Assembly: GCF_963662255.1 (NCBI RefSeq)
Contig: NC_085046.1
Location: forward strand, 100,085,324 to 100,149,323
DNA: 64,000 nucleotides
Reading direction: 5' to 3'
Source: Cinclus cinclus
Taxonomy: Eukaryota; Chordata; Aves; Passeriformes; Cinclidae
The translations under genes and the position numbers were made by a program. Below the pieces are notes generated by a model that was not told the origin of the DNA, did no database searches, and saw only the letters and a program-made list of their open reading frames with translations. Positions 25,971 through 38,619 of this stretch are shown here, one piece after another; within the stretch, counting starts at the first letter, position 1, and every line of letters starts with the position of its first letter.

Positions 25971-26662
25971 CTGTACCAAAACAATGTTACATGAAGCAGT
26001 AAAGTGGGTATAATCCCTACAGCAAAGATCAACATCCACATACAAAGATTAGGACAGTTTAAAGGGTTTTGTTTGTCAATGGTATATTTAGTCCTTAATA
26101 TTTTCCTCTTAGAATACTGAATATTATTGTCAAAGTGCATCTCCTATTTCTTCTCATTGCTTTGAATTCCTGCTTTCTCCTGTGATGGACAAGTATATCA
26201 GGAGGACCAAACAGACTTTGCTTGTGCCTCTGCTGGGAAAATTTAGTGATGTGTACAAGCAAATAGTTTTATGCAATGTTTGCTGAAGTCCTTTGTTTCA
26301 AGCTTTTTGTTTTCAAGCCTTTTTGTTTTTGGAATAAGACCAAGCCTCATCCATTAAAAAAATTTCCTTAAAACCTGCTGAAGTTTTGGACAACAAAGAT
26401 AATGGTTGCTTCTGCTACAATTTCATGTGATTAACTGAGCTCCCTCATTATTCCCTGCACAGTATGTATAGGCATTATTCTTGCTTGCCACCTAAAAACT
26501 ATGTACTATTGCTGACATACAACTCTGTTTTGTACACTCACATTATTTCCTGTTGGATCAAATGACACACACAGAAGTCGATGATTTCACTATGGGTATT
26601 TGCCATAAGCAAAATCTTTCTTTAGAATTGTATGTGGGAGGATTTATCTTCTCTTTACTCAC

Positions 26663-26680
26663 CAGCCACTCAGTTTTCAC
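26663..26680 (-). other. Candidate 18-nt micro-exon
   Basis: On the minus strand a long pyrimidine tract, TTTTCTTCCTTTTCTTCACA, leads to an acceptor ending TATGTACAG. The 18 nt GTGAAAACTGAGTGGCTG follow, and then a donor GTGAGTAA at 26662. It would add VKTEWL in phase 0, matching the phases of its neighbours at 25674 and 27783. Micro-exons are hard to support without RNA, so this is an inference from splice signals alone. Confidence 0.22.
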
Positions 26681-27782
26681 CTGTACATATGTGAAGAAAA
26701 GGAAGAAAATATGTGTTAAACCAGAAATCAAGAAATTTTGTCTGTGCTCATGGAAACATAACAAAAATATGTATCTTTCTAGAGACAACTAATTTTCTAA
26801 GGCTACACAGCAGAGTAGCCTTTTAGGTAGGACATGCTGCATCAATAATAAACCTAATGCAGAATAAACAATGCACAAAGAATGGAGCACATTTAATCAC
26901 TCCTGATTGTGGATGACACAACAAATTCCATGGAGATAATTACAGAAGAGATTATATGATTATTTGTAGTCATATGGGTTACTGTGGAGAGATAACATTT
27001 AAAGTATATTTTCATAGCTAATTATTATGTCTATGTTTCTTTTTCAATATACTTGAACTCTTACTGACATATGAATTTCTAGTATCATTATTTTTGTGGA
27101 GAGGGCTCAAGAAGTAGAATATAAAATTTTTAGTAAAATTTGTGTGGTTTACAGATCAAAGAGGTTTGATAAAAAGCTGAAGGTTCTTGCTGTTTTTTAC
27201 TGAGATTTAAATTTTGCAGCCTAGCATTTGTATTCCTATACACTCAAAAACTTTCACAAAGGCCAATCACCCATAAGGCTGCATCGAAATTGCTGCCTTG
27301 AAACCACTGTTGCTCTTACACCATGGCTGTCAGGTTAGGTATCTTCCCTCCTCTCTAGTCCTCATCAACTTCCTATCTTGCAATTCTTGTGGGTGTTTTA
27401 ATTACAAGGTGGTGTTAATTTTTGTTAATACTTTCTGGTTTGGATATCTGAATAAGACTTTATTTCAAGCCTTATAGGCAAAATTCAATAAATAAAATAC
27501 AGTCTTCAGTTTTGAGGTGTTTTAAGGTGTTACCACATATGAAAATCTTCCTTAGGAATATAGAATAGGTTAAAAATAAATTCTGGCACTTCCTAGATTG
27601 AACAACAGAAACACAAGAGTTTCTTTTAACTTTTAAATGCTTCTGCAAATACATAATCATCAATTTTCTTTGTCAAGTAGCTCCTGCATTCAATCTACAC
27701 TTGTAAACAAAGAGAGTCCAGTGAATTTGCCTTTTTAAGTGCATGGAGAATCCAGAAACAAAATTCTTTGCTCCTCAGTTAC

Positions 27783-27839
27783 CTTTATACCAATAATTGT
27801 TGTCCTGTAACCGGTGCTCCCTTCAATTTCCACGAATAA
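27783..27839 (-). other. Candidate 57-nt exon, unknown product
   Basis: On the minus strand an acceptor, CCTTTCACACCATTAG, ends at 27840. A donor, TATAAAG followed by GTAACTGAGG, starts at 27782. The 57 nt between encode 19 codons in phase 0 beginning LFVEIEGSTGYRTT. The frame is stopped immediately upstream, inside the supposed intron, which agrees with an exon border there. The product is not recognised. It lies 1.1 kb upstream of the 18-nt block on the same strand. Confidence 0.27.
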
Positions 27840-28357
27840 CTAATGGTGTGAAAGGCTGTCTGGTCAAAGTGGTCTCTAATTTGAATGGAAGAAGAGTGGT
27901 TTGTGGAAGGAGGATTTAAAAAAAAACCATTAAACTCTTACAAGTCACCAGCTCTTCCACTGTATGGGATCTGTATTTATCTTTAGTGAATGTCACTGTC
28001 ATTCCCACTAAACCTTTATTTGACATCTGTTAATGGCTCTGAAAAAACCTGCCATCTTATTTGAAGTCTGTCGGTGATAGGTTGAAAGGATAGTACAGGA
28101 AGGAATTTTCCTCAATGACTTGCAGCTGTATTGATTACCAAGGAGTGGAAACATCTGTGCCTGCCCAATCAGTTTGGGGGATATAAAGGAGTGGGTTAGC
28201 TTGTCACCAGTTATAGCCACTTGCACTTGGTGTTGAGGTGGGGAGTCTGCTGGTTGTGTGTGAGGAGGTAAGGGACATGTGGTTGTATAAGGGACAGTCA
28301 GGGTTAGGCAGCTGGGAAAGGGATGGCTTGGGGTCTAGCTAGTCATGCAGAATGAAA

Positions 28358-28462
28358 GAAGGAGCTAGAGTTATGTAGAACTGCCTGTAAAACAAGGAGT
28401 TAGTGCTGTGTGAAGCTGACTACAAGAAAAAGAGTTAGAGTTACATGAAAGAGGCATTGAGA
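28358..28462 (+). repeat. Degenerate ~35-bp tandem repeat, 3 units
   Basis: Three consecutive 35-base units begin GAAGGAGCTAGAG, CAAGGAGTTAGTG and AAAAGAGTTAGAG. Each continues with a TATG/TGTG/CATG-type block and a purine-rich end. Identity between units is moderate, so the expansion is old. It lies inside a longer purine- and GT-rich tract (about 28230-28500) that may hold more decayed units. Confidence 0.6.
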
Positions 28463-29269
28463 GCTGTGAGGAAAGAAGTTTGATGAGAAAAAGGCTTGTA
28501 GAGTCTGTGAATAAGGGACTGGTGGGAATGCCAGTTAAAGGGCTGCTGTGATACCAGCCCTGTCTGTCTCAACTGTGACAGTAGTCTATGTTTCTCTTTT
28601 TCCCAGGGTTGGCTAAAAGTTGAAGTTATACACTGTCCTAGGCTTAAAGCTTGTAATGTTTTGTGTGTTTGTTATTATTAGGTGGGTAATTTTCTTCTAA
28701 ATTCACTCATATGTTTCTTGAGTTATCTTTGCTGAAATTGTCCTCCAGAACTATTCTTTAGGCTTGGTTATGATATAAGCAGTAAATATTCAAGCTGCTG
28801 AGACTAAAGAAGGCAAACCAAGCTTAAACTCTCTAAGATGCATGCTGAGTTACAGCCCTCCAAGGAGCTTGCGCACATTGTTATCACTCCCCATCCCAGA
28901 TTTTTCAGTACTACACAGGGAAGGATTTGACATCACTTTTGTAGTGTCAGAGATTAGACCAAAGATATTAAGGAATCTTACATTGCAGGCTACTGGGTTG
29001 GTGAGCTGAGCTTAAGCTTTTTCATTCCAGATTTGGTTTGCGCAGTTCATGGCCATACTTCATGCTCTATAGATAAAATATACGTTTGTTTGTTCTACAC
29101 CATCATCATGCACTTAAATATCGAGGCATTATTGAATGCTTTCAGGTCTGCCCTCAGTAGCCCATCAAACTAAAAGTCTGATAGCATAATGATTCAAAAC
29201 ATTAGTATATGCCTCTTAATGCAGTTTAAAATGTCTGTGGTAAAATACAGCGAGAGGGATTATATATTT

Positions 29270-29850
29270 AAACCCTCCTGGGCGCATGGCTGGGCTGTGC
29301 AGGCCCACTGGCAGTGGCGGCCATGGCAGCTGTGCCTTGCTGGGTCCTTCCCGGGCCTCCCTCTCCCCAGCACGGAGCCCTCACCCACAGCTGACACTTG
29401 AGGATTTTCAGCTCTTTTCCTCCTTCCCAATTTTCTAGTCGTGCCCTCAGATATGCGCATGCAAGGTGTGGCGTGTAAAGTATCCTCTGGCCTTTCCAGA
29501 GAACAGTGAATGGAGGAGTGTGCTAAATGGAAAAGGGGGAGGGAGCTTTGTCCTATCTGGCTCAGATCTTCCTCTCTTCTCCTCCTCCTCCTCATCCATC
29601 GGTGCCTGTGGGGCTGTTTCTAACACCTTCCTGCCCCCATTCATCTCTCGCAGGCAGTGGTTTGCCCTGTGTTCGGCTGCATTTCCCGGTGGTCTCCATG
29701 TGGGCTGTGGTGCTTGGCCGTGTCCATTGGAGCCGTGGGTGGTGTGCCCTGGCCCCCCTCACAGAGGCTGCCCCTGCCCAGCACAAAAAAAAGGACAATG
29801 AACTGGTGAACCAAGTGGCCATCACTGTGAACTGTAAGTAAAACACAAGA
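29270..29850. promoter_or_regulatory. GC-rich island, possible promoter or exon
   Basis: This interval stands out from its AT-rich surroundings. It has many C and G runs and repeated CpG sites (GGGCGCATGG, GTGGCGGCC, TCCCGGGCC, GCGCATGC, CATTTCCCGG, GGCCGTG and others), plus a CTCCTCCTCCTCCTC tract near 29580. A clean acceptor-like sequence ends CTCTCGCAG at 29654 and a donor-like CTGTAAGTAA begins near 29834. Between them lies a 179-nt block that is open on the plus strand. No TATA box or known protein is recognised. It may be a CpG-poor promoter, an exon of a non-coding RNA, or a GC-rich repeat I do not know. Confidence 0.35.
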
Positions 29851-32800
29851 AAAACCCAGTTTGCTCTGTTTCAGTTAACAGACCCTTGAGTTTTTCAGTT
29901 CTGTTGTTTTGTTCAGCATTGTGATTACGCCCCCCCCGAAACTAAAGGATGTAGTTATGGCCCTAAAAGCTCTACAGTAAATGTGCTTTGCAATGACCCT
30001 TTCAAGTGCTGCAAGATCTTCTCTGTAGAGGAATGATTACTGCCTCTTTATAGCCATGTATCCCATCTACCCAAATCCAGGGTCTTGCACGGAGCTACCT
30101 GTTTCCTTTTGTCTGAAATGAGGGCTGAATCACACACAGAATAATACCATGTTCTCTGCAGGAATACAAGGCTGGCTTTTTTAGGGCTTTCTTTTGTTTT
30201 TGTTTTCTTTTCCCCAACATTGATATCTGATTATTTAGCAGATAGCATTTAGCTTGCTACCCCAGCAGCTGTGGAGCAAGGACAGCAAATGGATAGCATA
30301 TCCAGGTATTGCAGTTTGCTCCCATTCAAGTGCAGAGGATTGTGACTTAATGCCATGGGAAAACCCTTGCAGTAAGGGTGAGTAAAAAACTCACTCCCAG
30401 AATCCTTCAGTTCCAGTGTTGGTCATTGCTAGAAACTTCTCTGCTTCCCTTATCATTGGTTCCTTTTTTGCTGCAATAATTTTAATATTCCTAATTGCCC
30501 TTTTTTATTGGACCCCCTCCTTAAACTCTGCCTTAATTCTTCCCTGCCTCCAAGTTTATGAATACCCCTGACATGCCCTAACACCTGCTTTTTGCCATTT
30601 TGCCCTTGTGCATGGAACAAGCCTCGCTGTACCATCTTTCTCTGTTTGTTCAGTACAAACTCTTTGGTTTGCTGCTTGTTATTTTCTTGTATTAATTTTT
30701 TTTAGTTCCTTGCAATTGGGTCAGATTTTTTTTTTTTTTTGCTTAAAATCACCAAGTTCAGTGAAACCTCTGGCCCTAATAGCTGGGCTAGGAGGGATTG
30801 GAGGCTGCATCCAGGCAATCTAGGATGTTAAGCTTAGAAACAGTAAAGGAAAAGACAATCCTGTTCCTATAGTTATGCCCAAAGTACTCCCATAGTCTGC
30901 TCATTGGTGCAGAGCTGATGGCAAGAAATGTGAAATGTACTGAACAGTGGCTGGCACTGTTGTATCATTCCTGTGTTTTTAAAGCATCGTTCCTGATGCT
31001 GTAGTATTTAGGGATGGGTGAGTTAGTTAAAACCACATAAGCATCTAACCTAAACATTTGAGGTTTGAAATAGTTTGGTTAGCTTCCCAGCTCCACTCCC
31101 AGTTTTCATATGCTCCAGCACTTCCCTGTTGGGACAAATCCAGAAAGGGAAATATCCAAATGCCATGAGAGAGGCTGTTCTCTGAAATCTGGTGGCTCCA
31201 AGCCAGTGACCTGTTAACCCAGCAGCCAGATGAGCCATGGCCATAGGTAATGCTTCAGTACAATCCACAATGCACACCTTGTTCCATGTCTCTGCCTAAT
31301 TTTTCTAGTGTGCAACTGTTGAAACTTTAGAGATGAGGCTTTAACTTGGGAAATATTCCTGAAGTTGCAAATAGCAAAATGTACGTACTTCAAAGAGGGA
31401 TGATATTATTATAGAAAAATCCACACTTGAAAATTAGAGGGAATGAAAATCTTTACTCAGAATGCAAATATATCCATTTCAGAGAAAACCACTTGATACA
31501 CCGAGACAAGTAATGTCATTCTTCAAAACAAAACTTTTTAAAAAAGACATGCGATGGAAAATTGAAGCATTTTCTTGACTATTTAGGGGACCTGGACAGC
31601 TGATAGAACAAACCAAGGTGACTTGGAGATTGTTTTTAAATAATCCCCAATTTAAAGCTCCCATAAATTAGCATTGAAACAAAGAATTCTCAAAATAATT
31701 TCTTATTGGTCAAAAAGCAGAACATGCCTGAAGTATCTTGCTTTGTCCTGGATTTAGAATAAATACAAATAAATAGTACTCATAAATGAGTACTTTATTG
31801 CCAAACATCTCTTTGAATCTCTCTGTAGAAATATTACATGAAAATATGGAGAACATCAGCTGCTCAATAAAAATTTATTTTAAAGAAAATGTGATTAACT
31901 TAACACAACGTTGGTGCTTTTTGGATGTTGGGTGATGCTTTTGGTTTCATTCTTTTCTTTTAGGTAGAAGTGGTTTTCTACTGTACTGGTAAAGGGTTGT
32001 GTCACTGAACTTCTGCTCTAGGACAGATGTGATCTTGAACCGAATTCATCCCGTTCTTCAGGACTTTGAAAGATTTGGCTTTTGCTCAGCAGGAAGTCTC
32101 TAAATCTCCTAGTCTTTGTAATCCTGATTCTGTGTGTGATACTGCTGTTAATCAACTAGGTTGAATATAACAAAAATTGTGTAACTCTTCTAATATCTAC
32201 ATCCCAGAGCAACTACTTGCAGCTTCCTAACTAAGAGCAAGACATGACTCACACTTGTCGCCTGTGATGTGTCCTTGTCTATAGGTTTGTTAATTTACTT
32301 AGGAATTTGCTTTTGTTTGTTCTAAAATATATTCTTGCTTTGTTAGAGAGGATACATGTTTATAAAAACACCTTTTCTGTGGATGAAAGATTTGGGCTGG
32401 TCCTCAGTTCTGTTATTTAAATGCTTGTAGGTATTACTACTCTGTAGCAATGCAGGATGGTGACTTATCACATCTCAGGTCTTTGGAGAGCAAAGTAGGA
32501 ACTGGGAGTGTGTCTTCAAGTGGAGTGATGAATGGGAGAGGGAAAATGGAGAAGATGAGCAATTCACTGCAAACAAGCACCCTTGCCTGCCTTATACCTC
32601 AGGACAGAAAAGTGTTTCTTAAAGTCTGAGGCTTAAAAATTGAAAAGCATTCTGTTGTTTCCATTGAAAATTCAAAGCAGAACTGAGAAATTCTGATGCT
32701 TTTTAAAGCATGGTCCAAGGCTGATGTTTGCAAACCACACGTCTAAAATTAGACATTTAGATGCATGAATAAGTAACAGATTTAAACTGAAGTGGGAAGT

Positions 32801-33530
32801 ACTCATCACTTGCAAGAGTCCTTTTGGAAAGAGCATAGATGGAAGATGTTGAAACTCAGCGTGAAGAAAAGATATAATTCATAACAGGTTTAACTTGGGT
32901 CCAAGTTTCACCTTTTTTTTTTTATCCTGTCTTCAGTGATCTTCTATCCTTGAGGTGGAGAAAGGGCTATGATTACTTTCTACTTTTTTTTTTCATGAAT
33001 CAAGTTTCATAACTAAGAACTTGTTATGTCTGGATGCTTTGTTTATGCTTTCTAGTCCCTCTGAAACTAAATATGCAGCTGGAGGTGAAAGCCAAAATGT
33101 GAACAGTCTTATTTGTTTATATTGTCTTTTATCTGTTCTTTCTACCTCCATCTTTTTTTACTAAGGTTTATAAATTATGAGTTCATCTGTCAAGGGCTAT
33201 CCTTGTTCCTGTTGGACAGGAGCATGTTAGCTCTGAACACATTTGATCTAAAGTCATGGCTCAGTTTATGAAAAAGCTTGTTGTTTGCTGTGAAAAATAA
33301 ATAAATATTGAGGCTGTGGTTATAGGATTTTCATTACTTTCTGGGAGTATGTATTGGGAACAGATGTGAATGGGCAGTCAGCCAGGTCTTGTCATCCGAG
33401 ACATGGCACATGGGTACTTTTTTGGTGTAAACTCATTTTAAATGTCAAATCATTCTGGCAGCGAACCAGGTTGACTCATGCTATGAAGTGACTCTTAAAA
33501 AGGACTCTTCTCCATTAAAAAATACACTGT
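29851..33530. other. Gene-free DNA
   Basis: No gene or named repeat is recognised over about 3.7 kb. There is a T run near 30728-30740 and another near 32913. Open frames here are below 80 codons. Confidence 0.55.
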
Positions 33531-34024
33531 TGTTGTGGGTCACTCCTGACAGGCAGCTAAGCCCCACATAGCCCCTTGCAGGAGAGTGTGGGAAGAGGAA
33601 AGGAAGAACAAAAGCAAGAAACCTCATGGGTCAGGATAAAAATGTTTAAGTAAGTAAAGGAGAAGTGGAGAAAAAAAGAGAAAAGAAGCAATACAAATGT
33701 AATCATGCATTGACTCTGGTGTTTAGACTGTTACCCAGTCAGTTCCTCAATGATGTATGGCTCATGTACTAAAATTCCACTCCTCTCCATTTTATTGCTG
33801 AGTATGATGTCATCAGTTGTGGTTGACTGTCCTGGCTGCATCCCCTCCCAGCCTCTTGGGCATCCCCCAACCAGCTTGCAGGTGTGGCAGTGTGAGAAAC
33901 AGAGAAAGCCTTGACACTGTTCACAAAAAGCCAAAACGCTGGTTTTGATCACAAATTCAAGCCACAGCACCTTATTAGTGACTATGAAGAAAATTAATGC
34001 CATCTCAGGACAGTTGCTTTGCAC
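33531..34024 (-). mobile_element. Avian endogenous retrovirus solo LTR, near full length
   Basis: The plus strand starts TGTTGTGGGT and runs through several landmarks of a widespread bird LTR. These are ACAGGCAGCTAAGCCC, a purine-rich middle, TTATTGCTGAGTATGATGTCATC, GACTGTCCTGGCTGCATCCCC, TGAGAAACAGAGAAAGCC with TTGACACTGTTCAC, and finally ATGAAGAAAATTAATGCC. On the consensus the sense strand is minus: the element begins TGTGCTGG-like at 34024 and ends AACCCACAACA-like at 33531. About 490 bases are kept in the expected order. No internal coding region adjoins it, so it is a solo LTR left by recombination. A target-site duplication was not visible. A 97-codon minus-strand frame here is incidental. 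Confidence 0.85.
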
Positions 34025-36714
34025 ATCTCTACAAACTATAAATATTTCCTTTGCTATTTACTTGAGAAATGGCATATAGGGCCGTTTTGGGTCTCAGCAC
34101 TTTTAATGTTATTTCTAACCTTGACTGAGTCTAAAAGCTGGTATTTTCATTTTTCTATCCCAGGGTAAAATTATGTGAAGATTATAAATTTCTTGCTGAT
34201 TTACTGATACCTTCTTTTTTCCAGAACAATTGTTTACTGCTACTGCAATGTAAAGATTCAATTTATTACACTATCTAGCATACATTACCTCATTAATGAG
34301 GGTTCAGAGACATCTCTCTGGCAGTGGAGTGCAACCAAGGCTTAGTAATGGGTTCCTATGGTGAATATGTCATTAACCAAGACTAGATGTCTGTATGCTA
34401 GTGGTTTAGGTGCCACAGGAAAGGTAGAGAGTAGATTACAAAGAACCCCCCAAAAAAACAAAAATCAAAGGTTCCCAGTGTTTTCTAATACTTTTCATTA
34501 AAAGTGATTAACTAATTCATTACAGTTGGTATGAGGGAACTTTGAAAAAAACATCTTGTTTGAAACTTTAATTCTTCATTTCCGAAATTGCTCACCCACT
34601 AACTTTTTGTTGAAAAATCACTTCAATAGTCAAATTTTTATTACAAAATAGTATGTGGTATCCCAAAATACAATATTGAAATACATTTGAAGACTGCTTT
34701 GAACTGATGGGTTCCTGTTCTTTGTAGTTTTATATGAATTTAGCATTCATTTGCATATGATATTTTTTTCTTAAATTCTGGTAGTAAAATTTGTTTCACA
34801 AAAAACCCAAACAAAAGTACCCCAAACAAATAAGGACATCTCTAAAGCCTTGCTCTTGTGCTTTAAATATGACCTTGTTCTTATTTTAGATGTTGCAAAC
34901 ATATTTTGGTTATGATGCATCAAAATGTGTCAGAATTACTGCTTAATTTTGATATTGTTGTCTTTACCATTTACTTCGTAGTAGTCCACATTCTAACATA
35001 TGTTCCATTCATTTTTGTGAGCACTTCTGCTATCATTCTAAGTTCCCTTAACTGTTCTCTTTGTTAATTAAATAGGTAGGACAGGAATTTTTGATGATTG
35101 TGTGTATAATGTCAGACCCACTGTACTCACAGTGTAAGGAAAACGAATCCCAAGATCTTTAAATTTGTTTAATTTTGAGTATTTTTAAGTAAGACTCAGG
35201 AATTTGATTTCCAATTAATCATTAAGCTAATGTTAATCCTTCTGGCAGCTCATAAGCCTCCTCAAGTACAATTTCTGGAGTTTTATCTAACCTGATTTTT
35301 CTCACCTGAAGGGAAGAGACTGACTTTTCATTTAATTTCTCCCTATTCAATGACACTTTTTTAAAAGAAGTTATGTATTCTCATTGTTCCTTTGGGTCTG
35401 CTTAATAGTTGCCCAACTGTTTCCTTGGTATTACATTTCCTTTTTTCTTAAATAAGTGATGAAAAGGGAGGATTTTTCTGTATGTTCTTTATTTTTCTAC
35501 CCCACCTACCTGCCCATCAAAGTCACTGTGCATTGTTTGTGATGTAATTGTCTGCTAGGCTTTAACATTTTATGCTTTCTTAGCCCTAAGCTGTTTTTCC
35601 TTCTACTGCCACCCTTCCTTGAAGTACATATTCTTGGACATTTTAAAAGAGAGATGTCTTCCTCTCTCATTCCTCACATTTGCATGGGACTTGGCCCATC
35701 TGCCATCAGTTGTAGTGTGTGTTTCTTGACTCAGGGTTCTGTAGGAGTACTGAGGTTAATGTCAATCAGGCAATGAGAAGATGCCTTTAGCCAAGCATGA
35801 CATTATAAACATTCAAATTCCCCTCAAGTAGTGTTGTGAGCTAGCACTAACACACACCAAACCAGTTTAAAAGAGTTTAGCACCTGGAAAAGTGTTCGTT
35901 TCAGTGCTGCAGTACCAGGGCACTTGCACAGCCGGGCCCCTCCTCTCTCATGTCAAATGCAGCCTCCCATCTAAACTCAAGAACCTCAAGGCACTTCCTT
36001 CAGTGTGGTCCTGTTGGCACCAAGTGCCCACAGGCATTCAAGGGAGTGGATCTCTTCAGCTAGAAGTTCATCCAGAACCCTCTGTCTTTGCCCTTCACTG
36101 GTTGTATTTTTTTCTTTGCCTTTTTCATGGCAGTCTGCTGCCTGGATGCCAGCCAGACTTTTACTTCATATAAAAAAGTTGCCTTAGAAGTGCTGCCTTC
36201 CATAGAGGTTTGCTGGAAACAACAAAAATAAGTGCCCAGGCCTACTTCATTGCCTAATTCCCAGCACCTATTTGCATGCAAGTTTATATGGAAGAACACA
36301 TAACTTTCAGTAGGCATTTTGCCTTAAAATTAAGGAATAAGAGGCATAATATTGCTAGCTGCTTGAGTAGCGATACTTTCTTTAAAAGTGCTATTCATTA
36401 CTCAATAAAAATTAAATGCCGTTGTGATGTAGGGCAGTACAGGCTTGTGGACCAGACAAAACCTTGATGCCCAACTGAGGAAATTTTACATGTCATACAG
36501 TGAAGTGGTAGTTTGCTCTGTGTGTTGATAACAGTCTGATGATGCTGACAGTTAGTACTAGTATATTAGAGTAACTATTTTTTTCATACAAATTAAATAG
36601 GAGGTAAAATGAGTGATAAATTTTGGTAGTAGAAACAAAGAATTTGTAGCAGAGCAAGGCCTTCATCTGAAGGATCAGAGGCAATAGAGACATGGTGAAA
36701 TACAGGAGGTTTCC
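34025..36714. other. Gene-free DNA
   Basis: No gene or named repeat is recognised. A 93-codon plus-strand frame at 35892-36173 lies in a slightly GC-richer patch without a recognisable domain. Confidence 0.55.
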
Positions 36715-36931
36715 TTTGAACCTCAACAAACACTTTAATGAGAGGGTGACTGAGCACTGGCACAGGTTGCCAGGGAGGTTGTGGGTTCTTTGACTCTGAT
36801 CTTGGAGTTATTAAAATGTCCTAGGCCACTGGATGTGGCCCTAGGCCACCAGCTATGGGTGGCCCTGCTTGAGCAAAAGAGTTAGACAAGATGACCTCCA
36901 GAGGTTCCATCCAACCCCAGCATTGTGTGAC
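36715..36931 (+). mobile_element. CR1 LINE 3' end
   Basis: The plus strand contains GAGCACTGGCACAGGTTGCC, the stretch GGTTGTGGGTTCTTTGACTC, GGTGGCCCTGCTTGAGC and GATGACCTCCAGAGGTTCCATCCAACC. These are in CR1 3'-untranslated order and end in a decayed terminal repeat, ATTGTGTGA. Only the last 215 bases of the element are present, the usual outcome of aborted reverse transcription. A small internal duplication is visible: CCTAGGCCACTGGATGTGG is followed by CCTAGGCCACCAGCTATGG. Confidence 0.9.
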
Positions 36932-38271
36932 ACATTTCCTGTGTTAGAGGAATAAATAGTGTGCAACAGGAGCACAGTCTACTGCATGTATATAGCTCAC
37001 ATAGAATTGGTGAGGTATATGGATACATTCATTCTTTTTGAAAAGCACAGTTTTATCTGACCAATAAAGAATTACTTAATTGCATAGAGCAAACATCAAT
37101 TTACTTCTCTAGAAGAGATGACGCCCACATTATCTTTACATATCTATTTTTGAGAGTGTTTTCTTGTTTGGAAGCCTTTTCAAATTTTTGTATATCTTAG
37201 TGGAGAGTAACTATATGGTGGTTTAAAATAAGTGCTCAAGAGACTAAAATTTAGTGCAGAAGGGCCCTGAGATATTCAGTTTTTTATTTTGCAGATTAGA
37301 TGTAACACTGGACTTGTCAAGGTAACATACAGTTACCTTTACTGGTAATTTGTAGTACCTTGCAATCCAGAACCTTCCACTTCTCTGGTGCTTGTTGTGG
37401 ATTATCATGACCTTTCAGGGCATCACAGGTTAGGGATATTTCATGTCTGAATTTGTATGTTTGCTGGTGTAGTTTTTGTCTACCTTTAAACAGACATTGC
37501 GGGCACTGGGCAGGATACTGTAGAGAAATACTGAAAGAGTAAGCACAGCCTTATGAAATCACTGATGTCTGGCTTCTGTGCTTCCACTAATTGTTTTGTG
37601 CACAGATGGCTGAGGGCAAAATATCAGTTATCCTTTGTGGAAGAGGACTGTATGGATGACAAACAGCGAGACTTCTTTGTGATTGTTGAAGTATTAGCAT
37701 TCATAGGTCTATTTGTGAAAATGATTGATTTCAGGTCTGTCAGAATAGGCCATTAAAATGTACTTGATGTGGATTTGGGGGTGCAGATCAGATGGTTTGT
37801 GAAACAGTCAGTGAGCTGCTAGAATTCAAAAAAAATTCAACGGGGTCTAGGAAATGCTGTTTATAAATAGGAAGAAGAGAAAGTTCACACAAGTTTCCTA
37901 TTCTCACAAGAGTGAACCTACTATAGAGTCAGCCCAAAGGCTATCTAAGGGAAGAAGCCCAATCTAGATGCTTTAAGTTAGCCTTTGGAAGAGTTTGTCT
38001 TTTCTAGTGGTTTACAGGTGAAATCCAGATAAAGTAGTACCCTGTGCCACTACATTGGCTCTTGTAGTGTAGTACCTGACACCAACATCTTTTATATTCA
38101 GTTTATATTTTCTCTAGGATGTGTCATTGGTTTATTTTATTTGTCCCATTCACTCAGTAAAGACCTGGATTTTGCATAAAAATATAATATTGTGTCATAT
38201 CTCAGGCATTAGGAAAAGTATTTTAGTATTTATCACATTTTGGAAGTCCCTTGCCTTACTCTAATGTGTGT
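36932..38271. other. Gene-free DNA
   Basis: No gene or named repeat is recognised. A 67-codon plus-strand frame at 37553-37756 includes an acceptor-like TTTTGTGCACAG near 37604 but no matching donor in frame. Confidence 0.55.
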
Positions 38272-38320
38272 GCTAATTGTTGTAGAGAAAATTAACTTTA
38301 CCCCAGCCAAAACCAGCATA
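38272..38320 (-). mobile_element. LTR edge fragment, same family as 33531-34024
   Basis: The plus strand GAGAAAATTAACTTTACCCC plus AGCCAAAACCAGCATA matches the terminal 40-50 bases of the bird LTR also present at 33531-34024. It corresponds to the first bases of U3 on the minus strand. It keeps the CCAGCCAAAACCAGC edge better than the long copy does. The rest of the LTR is absent, so this is a deletion remnant. Confidence 0.65.
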
Positions 38321-38619
38321 TAATATAGAGGATGTTTAATTAACATAGTTTCAGCTTTGAACATTCATTGTTGGGAAAGATGAAACAGGAAAACCTTATA
38401 AATATATTTGCCTGGCAAAAGATTTTGAAAATATGGAATTATAAGCGAGGTTGAAATGAAAGCCATGTTTGAGATACCAAACCTTAGTTACCGAACAACT
38501 AGAAAACAGTAGTATGGCCAGCTGAAATTAATGCCCTCTTGATTGAACAATTCCTTCTGCTTGCAGACAGGTCCAAGGGTCAGAGAAGATCCTACTAGCT
38601 TGGCAGAAGGGGTCCAAAG

